Part shown: positions 1-8,677 of the stretch, in pieces
Layout of the letters: the number at the start of each line of letters is the position of its first letter
Position numbering within the stretch: the first letter of the stretch is position 1
Assembly (NCBI RefSeq): GCF_036014015.1
Contig: NZ_CP107905.1
Location: forward strand, 2,542,001 to 2,606,000
Reading direction: 5' to 3'
Source: Streptomyces sp. NBC_00457
GTDB lineage: Bacteria; Actinomycetota; Actinomycetes; Streptomycetales; Streptomycetaceae
DNA: 64,000 nucleotides
Notes under the pieces: model-generated
The model's input: the letters and a program-made list of their open reading frames with translations, nothing else
Databases searched by the model: none
Told to the model about the DNA's origin: nothing
Translations under genes and position numbers: made by a program

Positions 1-423
1 GATCCGCACCGGATGCCCGTCGGCCGCGTACTCCGCCTCGGCCGTGTCCGCGTTGTCGCGCCGGGCCTGCTCCATCTCCTCCAGCAGCCCGCCGATGGTG
101 GGCACTTCGTCGGGCATCTGCTCGACCACGCGTCGGCCACTGTCGTCGAGGCCGACTGCCTTCACCACCTCGCGGTCCTGGACCGTCACCCGGAAGGTCC
201 CGAGCAGGGACCTCTCTCCCTCACTCGACTTCAGCGTGTAGGTGTACGCATCGGGCTCAGCCCATGCGTTCCGGCTCTGCGCTGCAACGCTCTTGCTTCC
301 GGTTCCTTCAGCGGTTCCGGGGGACGGCGGTGTATCGGTGCCGCAGGCTGCGGTCGCGCACAGCAGCCCTCCGATCAGTGCGGCAGTGGCCAGGGCCCGG
401 GCGGGGAGAGGTACGGCGGTCAT
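1..423 (-). CDS. DUF6174-type lipoprotein, 3' end outside window
   Basis: The frame is open from an ATG at 423 to the left edge, so the C-terminus is missing. The N-terminus has a basic start, a hydrophobic stretch and a lipobox ending ATAAC near residue 28, so it should be a membrane-anchored exported lipoprotein. The rest (YTLKSSEGERSLLG, then a segment about VVKAVGLDDSGR and DEVPTIGGLLEEMEQARR) matches my memory of the DUF6174 family. Its function is unknown. The gene reads away from the copper cluster and is separated from it by a strong hairpin, so it is probably a separate transcription unit. Confidence 0.75.
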   Translation of the reverse strand, partial: MTAVPLPARALATAALIGGLLCATAACGTDTPPSPGTAEGTGSKSVAAQSRNAWAEPDAYTYTLKSSEGERSLLGTFRVTVQDREVVKAVGLDDSGRRVVEQMPDEVPTIGGLLEEMEQARRDNADTAEAEYAADGHPVRI

Positions 424-542
424 GGCGGCAGTCCCTTCACAGACGGCTACCGCTATGACGTGGGTGGGCCGGATAACGTTCGGCAGGCCCATCGGGCACG
501 CCAGGCGGGTCTGCCGCAGTTGCCGTCTCAGCGGGCTGAACC

Positions 543-576
543 TCCCGCGGGGCGGCGGGAGTTCCGCCCCGCGGGA
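543..576 (-). terminator. Strong hairpin terminator after the copper run
   Basis: A perfect 13-bp inverted repeat (arms 543-555 and 564-576) encloses an 8-nt loop, 16 bp past the stop of the YcnI gene. It has no T tract, as is common in high-GC actinomycetes. It probably ends the minus-strand copper operon. Confidence 0.7.
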
Positions 577-591
577 CACCGGCGTCGCCGG

Positions 592-1326
592 TCAGCTCCC
601 GGCAGAGGCGCCCCGGCGCCGTACGAGCCACGCACCGCCCGCGACAACGAGCAGCGCCACGACCGCCACGCCGACGAAGAGCCCGGTCGAGCTGTCCTCG
701 TCCTTGTTCTCGTCCGTGGCGTTGGCGGCCGCTTCCGCGGTCGCGGTGTCGGTGGCCGTTTCGGTGGGGGTGGGAGTCGGGCTGGGGGTCGGGCTCGCGG
801 TCGGGCTGGGGCTGATGGGGGTGGCGCCCGGGGCGGCGGCCTTCAACTCCAGGACCGGCGCGGGCTGTTCGCCTTCCTCGCCGCCGGTGGGAAGCTCGAT
901 CCAGCGGGAGACCTCGCCGTCGCTGTAGGTCTCGACGGTCTTGAACGCGATCTCCTTGGCGTCAGGCAACTGCCGCACCTTCACCTTGTACTCGGCGTCG
1001 ACACCGGTCGCGAGCTTGGCCCCGCCGACGGTGTAGCCGTCGGCGGTGGCCTTGAACTTCCAGCCCTTGGGCGCCTCTTCGAGGGTGACGTCGGCGGGCG
1101 CGATGCCCTCGGGCAGGACGATACGCAGCTCCGTGAAGCCGGCGGTGGCTGACTCCGCCTCGGAGACGAAGGTGAGGGTGACGTTCTCGGCGAGGGCCTG
1201 CGTCTTGTCAGCCTCGACTTCCGCGTGGGCGGCGGCCGGTGCGGCCAGAGCGAGGGTGGCGGTCAGCGCGGCGGCGCCGACTAGAGCGGCCCGGCGTGCC
1301 AGACGGGCAGCGTGATGGGTGGACAT
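592..1326 (-). CDS. YcnI family (DUF1775) copper-associated membrane protein
   Basis: The protein is 244 aa. A signal peptide ends near residue 33 (APAAA), so His34 would be the mature N-terminus, as in YcnI proteins where an N-terminal histidine helps bind copper. A DUF1775 beta domain follows (about 34-170), with a Trp in EVSRWIEL. A Ser/Thr/Pro linker, one transmembrane helix and an RRR tail follow. The ATG at 1326 has AAGGAG 7 nt upstream; longer frames run into the upstream gene. It overlaps that membrane-protein gene by 46 bp and is last in the CopC-CopD run. The role is probably copper binding or delivery at the outer face of the membrane. Confidence 0.88.
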   Translation of the reverse strand: MSTHHAARLARRAALVGAAALTATLALAAPAAAHAEVEADKTQALAENVTLTFVSEAESATAGFTELRIVLPEGIAPADVTLEEAPKGWKFKATADGYTVGGAKLATGVDAEYKVKVRQLPDAKEIAFKTVETYSDGEVSRWIELPTGGEEGEQPAPVLELKAAAPGATPISPSPTASPTPSPTPTPTETATDTATAEAAANATDENKDEDSSTGLFVGVAVVALLVVAGGAWLVRRRGASAGS

Positions 1327-2060
1327 GGGGAACTCCTTGCGCGTGAAGCCGGGCACGCCGAAGCGGCGGCCCGGGTGAGGGGACGGACTGGGACGGGTGC
1401 GTGTCCCGGTGGTCCCCTGCGCACCAGCGCATGTTCCAGGGTGAGCGTGCGTGCCGCTCTGGGCTGTGCGAAGCAGCCTGTCAGACGTACGGTCGTCGGC
1501 GCGGGCACCGTGACGGCGTCCAGCCGCGGCACCAGCCGGGCCAGTACGCCGACGGCGGCGCGGCCTGCCGCGCGGGTGGCCGTGAGCGCGGCGGCCAGGG
1601 CGGCGTCGGCGCGCTGCACCAGGCAACCCGCCGCCAGCGCGGCGACGAGATGGGCGACGGCCATCGCCGTAGAAGCGTGATGCCAGGCATGCCCGTCCTC
1701 CACATGCACGGCAGCGCCACCGCCCATGGGATGCCCCGCATGACCGGCACCCGAGTCACCGGTACCTCCCGCCACGGTCAGCGACAGATGCAGCGCGCCC
1801 TGCGCGACCAGCGTGCACACGGTGACCACGGGCAGCGAGAGCCGCCGCCGTGCGAACGGCCACACGATCACGAACTGCCCGACCGCGAACGCGGCCACCA
1901 GCCGCCACGGCACCGAGCCTTCGGCGACCGCGTCATGCCCGAGGGCGGCGAGCACGCTGCCGACGAGCGCGAACGCCGCGGCCCGCACGTGCACTCCCGC
2001 ACGGCTCGGCCGCGTCCCGGCGGTCCGGCCGCCGGACCGCGTCACGTGATCACCGGGCAC
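1281..2060 (-). CDS. Polytopic membrane protein of the copper cluster
   Basis: A 259-aa protein with about four hydrophobic helices. A His/Met-rich loop (GHAGHPMGGG, HVEDGHAWHH) lies between helices 3 and 4 and could bind copper. The C-terminal part contains an RRGPP motif and is probably cytoplasmic. It is a distant paralogue of the gene at 6033-6713, with the same helix spacing, a GH in the first helix, an H-L-V helix 4 and an R-x-P-P tail. The last 46 bp overlap the YcnI gene, suggesting coupled translation. I do not know a defined function. The start at 2060 is the first ATG after the upstream stop. Confidence 0.7.
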   Translation of the reverse strand: MPGDHVTRSGGRTAGTRPSRAGVHVRAAAFALVGSVLAALGHDAVAEGSVPWRLVAAFAVGQFVIVWPFARRRLSLPVVTVCTLVAQGALHLSLTVAGGTGDSGAGHAGHPMGGGAAVHVEDGHAWHHASTAMAVAHLVAALAAGCLVQRADAALAAALTATRAAGRAAVGVLARLVPRLDAVTVPAPTTVRLTGCFAQPRAARTLTLEHALVRRGPPGHAPVPVRPLTRAAASACPASRARSSPCPPITLPVWHAGPL

Positions 2061-2069
2061 GGTCGCCCA

Positions 2070-2549
2070 TCATGCTCGTTCCGTCCCCGCCTGTCCGGAC
2101 TTCTCGCGAATCACCTCGGCAAGCCGGTCCGGGGTCCGGGTGGAAACGTACAGGTACGGCGTGGGGTCGTCGGGGTCGAGGATCTCCACGCGTACAGCGG
2201 CGGTGATGTAGCTGCGCATGACCATGAACGCACGCAGATCCGCCTTGTACGTCCGCCAGGCCCGGGCCTCCTCGCCGCGCAGGACCTGCGGCTCGCCGAG
2301 CACGTCGAGTGGAATGCGGGCGTCCCCGACGACCAGCAGCCGGTCGGTGACCCGGATCCGCATCGACCCCTGGGAGCTGACGTGGACCCCGGCCAGGCAG
2401 GTGCCGGCCGTCAGGGCGAGGAGGGCGGCGATCGTGCCGTAGGGCAGGAAGACCAGGGCCAGGGAGAGGCCGAAGAGAGCGGCGATGACCCACCAGGAAG
2501 CGGGGGCGGTCAGGCGTTCGTCGTAGCTGGGGGTCGTGCTGGCGGTCAC
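2070..2549 (-). CDS. DUF3093 membrane protein
   Basis: A 159-aa protein with two N-terminal transmembrane helices (about residues 18-55) and a soluble domain holding LLVVGDARIPLDVLG, RAWRTYKADLRAFMVMR and PYLYVSTRTPDRLAEVI. This is the DUF3093 pattern, which resembles a small membrane-tethered PH-like fold. Many actinomycetes carry one copy elsewhere; here it is inside the copper run, 9 bp upstream of the next gene. Its function is unknown. Confidence 0.8.
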   Translation of the reverse strand: MTASTTPSYDERLTAPASWWVIAALFGLSLALVFLPYGTIAALLALTAGTCLAGVHVSSQGSMRIRVTDRLLVVGDARIPLDVLGEPQVLRGEEARAWRTYKADLRAFMVMRSYITAAVRVEILDPDDPTPYLYVSTRTPDRLAEVIREKSGQAGTERA

Positions 2550-2657
2550 TGCGGCTCACCTTGTCGGATACGTCGTGCGTGGTGGGGGCGTTCATGGGGG
2601 TGGAAGAGGCGGGTCTGGCCGATGAGGTACTGCATGAGCTCCGTCCTCCTGGCCCGG

Positions 2658-3329
2658 TCAGCCGGACAGCCGGTCCTCGATGAGTGCCTTGAACGCCTCG
2701 TAGGAGCCGGGCGGCTGAATCCGGCTGCCGTCGACGAAGAAGGTCGGGGTGCCCTGGACGCCGAGGCCGAGGCCGTCGCGCTGGTCGTCCTGGACGCGGC
2801 CGGCGACCTCGGGGTCGGCGAGCGCGGCGTCGAACTCGGCCATGTTCAGGCCGAGTTCCTTCGCGTAGCCGCGGAAGACGTCCTGCTTCCAGTCCTGTGA
2901 CTCGCCCCATTCCTTCTGCGTGGTGAAGAGCTTGGTGTACATCTCCTCGAACTTGCCCTGCCGGGCCGCGGCTTCGGCGGTGCGGGCGGCGAGTTCGCCG
3001 TTGCGGTGGCCGGGCATGGGGAAGTAGCGGGCGACGAAGGTGACCCGGTCGCCGTACTCCTCGCGCAGCTTCTCCACCACCGGGTAGTACGCACCGCACC
3101 CCTCGCACTCGAAGTCGAGGAACTCCACGATGGTCAGTTCGCTCCTGGCCGGGGTGGTGAGCCGGTGGCTGTTGCCGCGGACAGGCAGCGCCTCGGCGGC
3201 CGGCTGCACGTCCAGGCCGCCACTGCCGCTCCGGTCGTCGGGAGCGAGCAGCAGGTAGGAGCCGAAGGCGGCGGCGAAGCCGGCCAGCAGCACCGCGGCG
3301 ACGATCAACTGCTTCTTGAGCTTGCTCAT
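2658..3329 (-). CDS. DsbA-like membrane-anchored thiol oxidoreductase
   Basis: The 223-aa protein has an N-terminal anchor (residues 5-28) and an extracytoplasmic thioredoxin fold with CEGC, as in DsbA family members of actinobacteria. The cis-proline is in QGTPTFF. It probably oxidises, isomerises or reduces thiols of exported proteins. In this cluster it may keep copper-site cysteines of cytochrome oxidase assembly proteins in the right state. The ATG at 3329 overlaps the stop of the CopD/CtaG gene by 4 bp, which points to translational coupling. Confidence 0.88.
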   Translation of the reverse strand: MSKLKKQLIVAAVLLAGFAAAFGSYLLLAPDDRSGSGGLDVQPAAEALPVRGNSHRLTTPARSELTIVEFLDFECEGCGAYYPVVEKLREEYGDRVTFVARYFPMPGHRNGELAARTAEAAARQGKFEEMYTKLFTTQKEWGESQDWKQDVFRGYAKELGLNMAEFDAALADPEVAGRVQDDQRDGLGLGVQGTPTFFVDGSRIQPPGSYEAFKALIEDRLSG

Positions 3330-5371
3330 GATTCCTCGTGTGGGGTGTCGGGGCGGGCCGGACGGCGGTCGCGGGCGTGCAGGCTCGCCAGATAGGCGTT
3401 GTAGGCGGCCAGCGGGTCGGTGTCGCCGCCGCGCTCGATCTGCCGGTCGACGCGGCGGGCCTCGCGCTGGTCGGAGCGCATCCACTGGATGGCCAGGACG
3501 ATCGTGGTGATCAGGACGGGGATGTCGCCGGTGGCCCAGGCGATGGCGCCGCCGTTGTACTGGTCGTCCAGCGCGTCGGCGACCCAGGGCCGGTCCAGCA
3601 GCGTCCACCAGCCCTCGCCGATCAGGGCGGTCGAGCTCATCAGCGAGATGCTGAACCAGGAGTGGAACGGCATCGTCAGGATCAGCACGAACAGTCGGCC
3701 GAGATACGGCGGGCGGCGTGGGCCGGGGTCGATACCGATGATCACCCAGAAGAACAGCAGGCCCGTGGCGAGGAAGTGCACCAGCATGACCATGTGTCCG
3801 AGATGGCTGCGCATCAGCGTCTCGAAGAGCGAGGTGTAGTAGACGACGAAGGCGCTGCCGATGAACAGCACGCTCGCCACCACCGGATTCGAGATGAGCT
3901 TGACGTAGCGGCTGTGCAGGAGCTTCAGCAGCATCTCTCGCGGCCCGTCCGGTGAGCCCTTGGGAGCGGCGGGCAGCGCGCGCAGGGCGAGAGTGGCCGG
4001 CGCCCCCAGGACGAGCAGGATCGGCACCGACATGGCCAGGAGCATGTGCTGGCCCATGTGCACGCTGAACAGGACCTTGCCGTAGGTGTTCAGCCCGCTC
4101 ATGGTCGCGAGCACGGTCAGCGCCAGGCCCAGCAGCCACGCGATCGTCCGCCCGACGGGCCAGTTGTCGCCGCGGGCGCGCAGCTTGCGTACGCCGGCCA
4201 GGTAGAGGAGCGCGGCGCCCGCGGTGCCGAAGGCGAACAGCGGGTCGAAGTGCCACTGCGTGAACAGCGGCGTCCACGGGAAGTCGCCGAGCGGTGGCGG
4301 AATCGGGAAGCCCAGCAGCTCCTCGGACGGCGACAGCGAGGCGTCACCCGCGCCCGGTGCGGGGGTGCGCGACAGGCCCACCGCGAGCCCCATCGCCGCC
4401 GCCATCAGCAGCAGTTCACCGGCCGCGAGCCGGACGAACGCCCGCCGCCTCCCCTCGGCGAGGGCGGGCAGGGTGCGGCGACGGTGCCAGTAGCCGATGC
4501 CGCCCAGCAGCGCGAGTGCCACCGCCTTCGTCAGCACCATCAGCCCGTACCGGCTGGTGAACACCTCAGTGAGGGACGGCAGTCGGACGGCGGCGTTGAC
4601 GATGCCGCTGAGGCCGACCGCGAGCAGCGCCCACCCGGCGATCGGGCTGAACCGGCGGACCGCTGCGGTTGCCTGCTCCTCACGGCGCGCGGCGGCGACG
4701 AGCACGAAGACGAGGCCGCCGACCCAGACCGCGACCCCGAGCAGGTGCAGGGCGAGGCTGCTGACCGCGGCGTCATGGTTGCCGGCCGCCGAGGAGTGCC
4801 CGGTGAAGGCGGGCGGCAACAGTCCTGCCAGCGCGAGCACGAGTGCACACCGGGCCCAGCGGGCGCTGCCGATGCCTACGCACAGGGTGGCGATGACGCC
4901 TGCGGCTGCTGCGGTCAGGGCGTAGGAGCGGCCTTGGGCGTCGGTGGTGACGAAGTCCGCCACGATCGCGGGCGAGGAGATCTCGCCGACCGGCTGGGCG
5001 AACAGGTCGGACAGCGTGAACACCAGGACGGCGCCCGACGCAGCCGCCCACAGCCCAGCCGCGCAGGCAGCCCATGTGAGATAGCGGAGCTGTGCGGGGC
5101 CGAGGCGCCTGCCGCCGGGCAGCAGTACGACCACCAGCAGCAGCGCGCCGACGGTGGCCACGGCCGCCGCGTCCGTGAGAGTTCGGGCCACCGGCAGCCC
5201 CCACGCGGTCAGCGCGCCCGCGTCCGGAATCCCCGGGATCGCGGTGGCGGCACCACCGCCGGCCCATACGGCGATCAAGGCGACGGCGACACAGGCGCCT
5301 ACCGCCACGGCCAGGACCAAAGGAAGTCGGGGCAGTCGGCCGGTACCGGCGGCCTTGGTGTCAGTCGCCAT
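3326..5371 (-). CDS. CopD / CtaG fusion: copper import and oxidase assembly
   Basis: The 681-aa protein has about 14-15 hydrophobic helices. Residues 1 to about 340 form a CopD domain (FTGHSSAAGNHDAAVSSLALHL and WVGGLVF regions). Residues about 350-640 form a CtaG/Caa3 assembly domain (QWHFDPLFAFG, HMGQHMLLAMS, HFLATGLLFFW, MPFHSWFSISLM). The fusion is known in actinobacteria. CopD moves copper inward and CtaG delivers it to the cytochrome oxidase CuB site. It overlaps CopC by 11 bp upstream and the DsbA-like gene by 4 bp downstream. Confidence 0.93.
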   Translation of the reverse strand: MATDTKAAGTGRLPRLPLVLAVAVGACVAVALIAVWAGGGAATAIPGIPDAGALTAWGLPVARTLTDAAAVATVGALLLVVVLLPGGRRLGPAQLRYLTWAACAAGLWAAASGAVLVFTLSDLFAQPVGEISSPAIVADFVTTDAQGRSYALTAAAAGVIATLCVGIGSARWARCALVLALAGLLPPAFTGHSSAAGNHDAAVSSLALHLLGVAVWVGGLVFVLVAAARREEQATAAVRRFSPIAGWALLAVGLSGIVNAAVRLPSLTEVFTSRYGLMVLTKAVALALLGGIGYWHRRRTLPALAEGRRRAFVRLAAGELLLMAAAMGLAVGLSRTPAPGAGDASLSPSEELLGFPIPPPLGDFPWTPLFTQWHFDPLFAFGTAGAALLYLAGVRKLRARGDNWPVGRTIAWLLGLALTVLATMSGLNTYGKVLFSVHMGQHMLLAMSVPILLVLGAPATLALRALPAAPKGSPDGPREMLLKLLHSRYVKLISNPVVASVLFIGSAFVVYYTSLFETLMRSHLGHMVMLVHFLATGLLFFWVIIGIDPGPRRPPYLGRLFVLILTMPFHSWFSISLMSSTALIGEGWWTLLDRPWVADALDDQYNGGAIAWATGDIPVLITTIVLAIQWMRSDQREARRVDRQIERGGDTDPLAAYNAYLASLHARDRRPARPDTPHEES

Positions 5372-5945
5372 GGCCGGTCCGCCTCCGCCTCACCAGGTAC
5401 GCGCCCACGGCTCCGGACGCGGCCAGCGCACCGGCCCCGGCGAGGACTGGCACGGTCGCGCCGGAGGATTGGTCATCGGCCCGGCCCGTCTCCGGCGACG
5501 GGGAGGCTGCGGTCTCCTGCTGGACCGTGGCCGATGGGCTCGGCGTCTGCGCGGTCTCCTTGACGGTGAAGGTGTACGAACCCGAGACGGGGTGCCCGTC
5601 GGCGGACACCACCCGGTAGCCGACCGTGTAACGGCCCGCGGGAGCACCGGTGTCGAGCGCGAGCGTGACGGTCTTGCCCTCGACCTGCGGCTCCCCCTCG
5701 GCGGCCGACGCTCCGTCCGCCCCCGTCACGGCGACCTTGGCGTACTTCTGGGTCATGGGGTCGCTGAAGGTCAGTGTCACGCGTGGGGGTAGCCCGGCGA
5801 GCGACGCGTCGGCCCCCGGGCTGCTGGTTTCCAGTTCGGTGTGGGCCGCGGCCTGCGGCGCGGTGACGGCCAGGGCCGCGAGGGCGGCGGGTACGACGAG
5901 GACACGTGCCGCCGTGCGGGCGGCACGCCGGTCGGTGACGTGCAT
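5361..5945 (-). CDS. copC: CopC-type copper-binding exported protein
   Basis: A 194-aa protein with a signal peptide ending APQAAA, so the mature protein starts with His, the N-terminal copper ligand of CopC. The CopC domain has LTFSDPM and SADGHPVSGSYTF, the latter holding the second conserved histidine region. A Ser/Thr/Pro linker, one transmembrane helix and an RRRR tail anchor it. The ATG at 5945 begins a proper signal peptide; the longer in-frame start adds residues with no RBS support. As first gene of the run it probably passes copper to the CopD domain. Confidence 0.92.
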   Translation of the reverse strand: MHVTDRRAARTAARVLVVPAALAALAVTAPQAAAHTELETSSPGADASLAGLPPRVTLTFSDPMTQKYAKVAVTGADGASAAEGEPQVEGKTVTLALDTGAPAGRYTVGYRVVSADGHPVSGSYTFTVKETAQTPSPSATVQQETAASPSPETGRADDQSSGATVPVLAGAGALAASGAVGAYLVRRRRTGHGD

Positions 5946-6032
5946 GGTGTGGGACTTTCTGTCGTCCCCCGGCAGCACGGAGCCGCCGGGACGGGAGGAC
6001 CGGCCCGCCGGGCGGTCCTCGCGTCGTGCCCG

Positions 6033-6713
6033 TCAGGGCAGGCAGGGACCGCCGATCGGCATCGGCCGGAAAAGGGCGAAGGGTGCAGCGGACGCACGCG
6101 CTCGGCGCGGCGGAGCCCTGCCCTCGTGCAGCCGCGCCAGCACCGCCGACCGCAGCGGCGCGCTGCTCTCCCGGAGCGTGACCTGCGGTCCGGTGCCATG
6201 GGCACGGCCGAGCAACGGCCAGACGAACAGCAGCAGTTGGCGTACGGCGGTCAGCAGCGGCCGGGACTGCCACAGCAACTGCTCCGTGACGCCCAGCAAC
6301 CGGGCGGCGATGACCAGGGTGACCAGATGCCCGGCCAACAGCACACCGGCGGGCGGTCCGGCGTCCCCGCCGTGCTCGACCACGCCGGCCAGACCGCCCG
6401 GCACCGCGCCCCGGCCGGTCACGGCCTGGCAGGCACCGGGCAGCGCGTAGGCAACGTGGTAGGCGATCTGCGCTGCGGCGAGGACGCCGACCACCTGGCT
6501 GTCGGTCAGCCGACGCCGCGTCAGTACCGCCGCGCCCGGAACCGCCACGGCGGCGACCGCCGCGACGATGATCCACCGGGGCGCGTGACACTGGGACAGC
6601 GCATGTCCGGCCAGCGGCAGCAGCACGCACAGCACCGCGAGCACTCCGGCCCGCAGCCCGCGCAGCACCCCGGACGCCGGGGAGGCGGAGCCTGGCGGGC
6701 AGAGCGGTCGCAT
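6033..6713 (-). CDS. Polytopic membrane protein, paralogue of the 1281-2060 gene
   Basis: From the ATG at 6713 this is 226 aa with about four helices (LRAGVLAVLCVLLPLAGHAL, IIVAAVAAVAVPGAAVL, VVGVLAAAQIAYHVAY, GVLLAGHLVTLVIAARLLG). The last part contains GRAPPRR. Helix order, the GH in helix 1 and the R-x-P-P tail match the gene at 1281-2060. The frame stays open upstream to 6929, but that extension is Arg/Ser-rich and lies in the divergent promoter region. It is probably copper-related by position only. Confidence 0.62.
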   Translation of the reverse strand: MRPLCPPGSASPASGVLRGLRAGVLAVLCVLLPLAGHALSQCHAPRWIIVAAVAAVAVPGAAVLTRRRLTDSQVVGVLAAAQIAYHVAYALPGACQAVTGRGAVPGGLAGVVEHGGDAGPPAGVLLAGHLVTLVIAARLLGVTEQLLWQSRPLLTAVRQLLLFVWPLLGRAHGTGPQVTLRESSAPLRSAVLARLHEGRAPPRRARASAAPFALFRPMPIGGPCLP

Positions 6714-6982
6714 GAGGTCGAGCCTTCGGGAGTCCGTCGCGGGGGTTGGAGGCTGTGGGCACGGGCTGGAACACCGTACGCCTGGGCAGCGTACCCACCG
6801 CACGCCCGCGGCGGACCGCCGGGTGCCCCTCATCCCACCACCCTCCACCGATCGCACATTCCCGCAGGTCAGAGGCGTATTAACGGACATGACAAACGTC
6901 ACCGGTGCAGCCTTTGCCGATTCGCTCACCGATGCGTCTCACTGCCACCGAGGCACCCGTCACGAGGGGCAAGGGGCACAGC

Positions 6983-8005
6983 GTGAGCGATCACGGACAT
7001 GAGCACAGCGCGGGGCACGACCACGGCTCCGGGGGACACGCGGGGCACTCCCACGGCATCACCGCCGACGCCGACCGGCGCTGGCTGGGGATCGCGCTCG
7101 CGCTGATCACCACGTTCATGGCGGCCGAGGTCGTCGTCGGCGTCATGGCCCGTTCCCTGGCGTTGATCTCGGACGCGGCGCACATGCTCACCGACGCCGT
7201 CTCCATCGTGCTCGCCCTGATCGCGATGCGGCTGTCCGCCCGACCGGCCCGCGGCGGCTACACCTACGGCCTCAAGCGCGCCGAGATACTCTCCGCCCAG
7301 GCCAACGGCCTGACCCTGCTGCTGCTCGGCGCCTGGCTGGCGTACGAAGCCGTGGAGCGGTTGATCGACCCGCCCGAGGTCGAAGGCGGGCTGATGCTCG
7401 TCACCGCGCTCGCCGGCATCGCGGTGAACGTGGTGGCGACCTGGTGCATCTCCCAGGCCAACCGGTCCTCCCTCAACGTCGAGGGCGCCTACCAGCACAT
7501 CCTCAACGACCTGTTCGCCTTCATCGGCACCGCGATCGCCGCGCTCGTCGTCGTACTGACCGGGTACGCCCGCGCCGACGCCATCGCCACGCTGGTCGTG
7601 GTCGCCCTGATGGTCAAGGCCGGGTACGGCCTGATGCGCGAGTCCGGTCGCATCTTCCTCGAGGCCGCCCCCGCCGACGTCGACCCCGACCGGCTCGGTG
7701 ACGAACTCGTCGCCCAGCCTGCCGTCGTCGAGGTCCACGACCTGCACGTCTGGCAGATCACCTCCGGCCAGGCGGCGCTGTCCGCCCACGTCCTCGTCGA
7801 AACCGGCGGCGACTGCCACGCCGTACGCCGCGCCCTGGAGGAACGCCTTCGCCACGACTACGGCATCGACCACACCACGCTCCAGGTCGACCACGTCCCC
7901 GAACTGGTGCTCCAGGTCGGCGGTCCCGGTGAGACGGCCGACCTGGGGACGCACTGCGAGGATCCGCACGGTCCCGTGCACCGGAACGCGCCGCACGTCC
8001 ACTGA
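6983..8005 (+). CDS. CDF family zinc/divalent cation exporter
   Basis: A 340-aa cation diffusion facilitator. The N-terminus is His-rich (HGHEHSAGHDHG and GHAGHSHG within residues 1-26). Six membrane helices follow; SDAAHMLTDA in helix 2 and LNDLFAFIG in helix 5 carry the conserved His/Asp site. The C-terminal cytoplasmic domain has HDLHVWQITSG, then a His tail. The GTG at 6983 has GGGGCAAGGGG upstream and starts exactly at the His-rich segment, so I prefer it to an ATG at 6905. Members export zinc or related ions with proton exchange. It is about 60% like the CDF gene at 15116-16117 by eye. Confidence 0.93.
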   Translation: MSDHGHEHSAGHDHGSGGHAGHSHGITADADRRWLGIALALITTFMAAEVVVGVMARSLALISDAAHMLTDAVSIVLALIAMRLSARPARGGYTYGLKRAEILSAQANGLTLLLLGAWLAYEAVERLIDPPEVEGGLMLVTALAGIAVNVVATWCISQANRSSLNVEGAYQHILNDLFAFIGTAIAALVVVLTGYARADAIATLVVVALMVKAGYGLMRESGRIFLEAAPADVDPDRLGDELVAQPAVVEVHDLHVWQITSGQAALSAHVLVETGGDCHAVRRALEERLRHDYGIDHTTLQVDHVPELVLQVGGPGETADLGTHCEDPHGPVHRNAPHVH

Positions 8006-8015
8006 TTCCTGGCGG

Positions 8016-8040
8016 GGTGCCGCCGGGCTCCGGCGGCACC
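8016..8040. terminator. Bidirectional hairpin between convergent genes
   Basis: A perfect 11-bp inverted repeat with a 3-nt GCT loop lies between the ends of the CDF gene (8005) and the DUF305 gene (8048). It can serve both strands. Confidence 0.75.
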
Positions 8041-8047
8041 GCGCCTT

Positions 8048-8677
8048 TCATCCCGCCTTGGCGCCCCGCTGGGTGAGCATGTCGGCCATCAGGTCGATCT
8101 CCGCCTGCTGCCCGTCGACCATGGTCTGCGCCAGCCGTACGAGCTTGTCGTCGTCCGCCATCTTCACCGCGCCGCGCGCCATGTCGACGCCGCCCTTGTG
8201 GTGAGCGGTCATCAGCCGCAAGTAGAGGATCTCGGCGTTCTTCCCCTTGGCCTCGCGCAACTGGTCCAGCCGCGTGTTGGTGGCCATGCCGGGCATGAGC
8301 GAGCCGTCCTTCGCCTCGTACATCGCGCCGTGGCCCATCCACGTCATCGGCGTCTCGGTGGAGGACTTGTTCAGCTCCCACGCCTCCAGCCGGCCCAGCA
8401 GCATGCCGCGCTGGTTGGCCTGCGTGTTGATGACGTCGTACGCGAGGGTGCGCACCTCCTCGTCGTCGGTGCGGTCGCGGACGATGAACGACATCTCCAC
8501 GGCCTGCTGGTGGTGCACGGCCATGTCCCGTGAGAATCCGGCCTCAACGGAATTGTCGCCAGGTGCGGACGCGTTCGCAGTGCCCTCAACCGCCCGCCAC
8601 ACGACGACGGCGGCTGCGACCGCCAACACGACACAGGCGAGGACGACGAGGGTGCGGCGGGTGACGGCCCCGGTCAT
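8048..8677 (-). CDS. DUF305 exported metal-associated protein
   Basis: A 209-aa protein with one N-terminal transmembrane segment or signal (residues 8-28) and a DUF305 four-helix domain. The paired His motifs are present: DMAVHHQQAVEMS and LMTAHHKGGVDMA, with Met-rich stretches (WMGHGAMYEA, LMPGMA). DUF305 proteins resemble ferritin-like metal binders and are often found beside copper genes. Its start overlaps the end of the DUF3105 gene by 4 bp, so the two are co-transcribed. Confidence 0.88.
   Translation of the reverse strand: MTGAVTRRTLVVLACVVLAVAAAVVVWRAVEGTANASAPGDNSVEAGFSRDMAVHHQQAVEMSFIVRDRTDDEEVRTLAYDVINTQANQRGMLLGRLEAWELNKSSTETPMTWMGHGAMYEAKDGSLMPGMATNTRLDQLREAKGKNAEILYLRLMTAHHKGGVDMARGAVKMADDDKLVRLAQTMVDGQQAEIDLMADMLTQRGAKAG

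Noticed and set aside
4046..5563. A plus-strand frame of about 500 codons opposite CopD/CtaG
   Set aside because: Composition is typical antisense (Gln/Arg/Gly/Asp-rich) and the CopD/CtaG motifs lie on the other strand.
6714..6982. In-frame upstream extensions of the CDF gene and of the minus-strand membrane protein
   Set aside because: They run through the shared divergent promoter region and add residues unlike their families.
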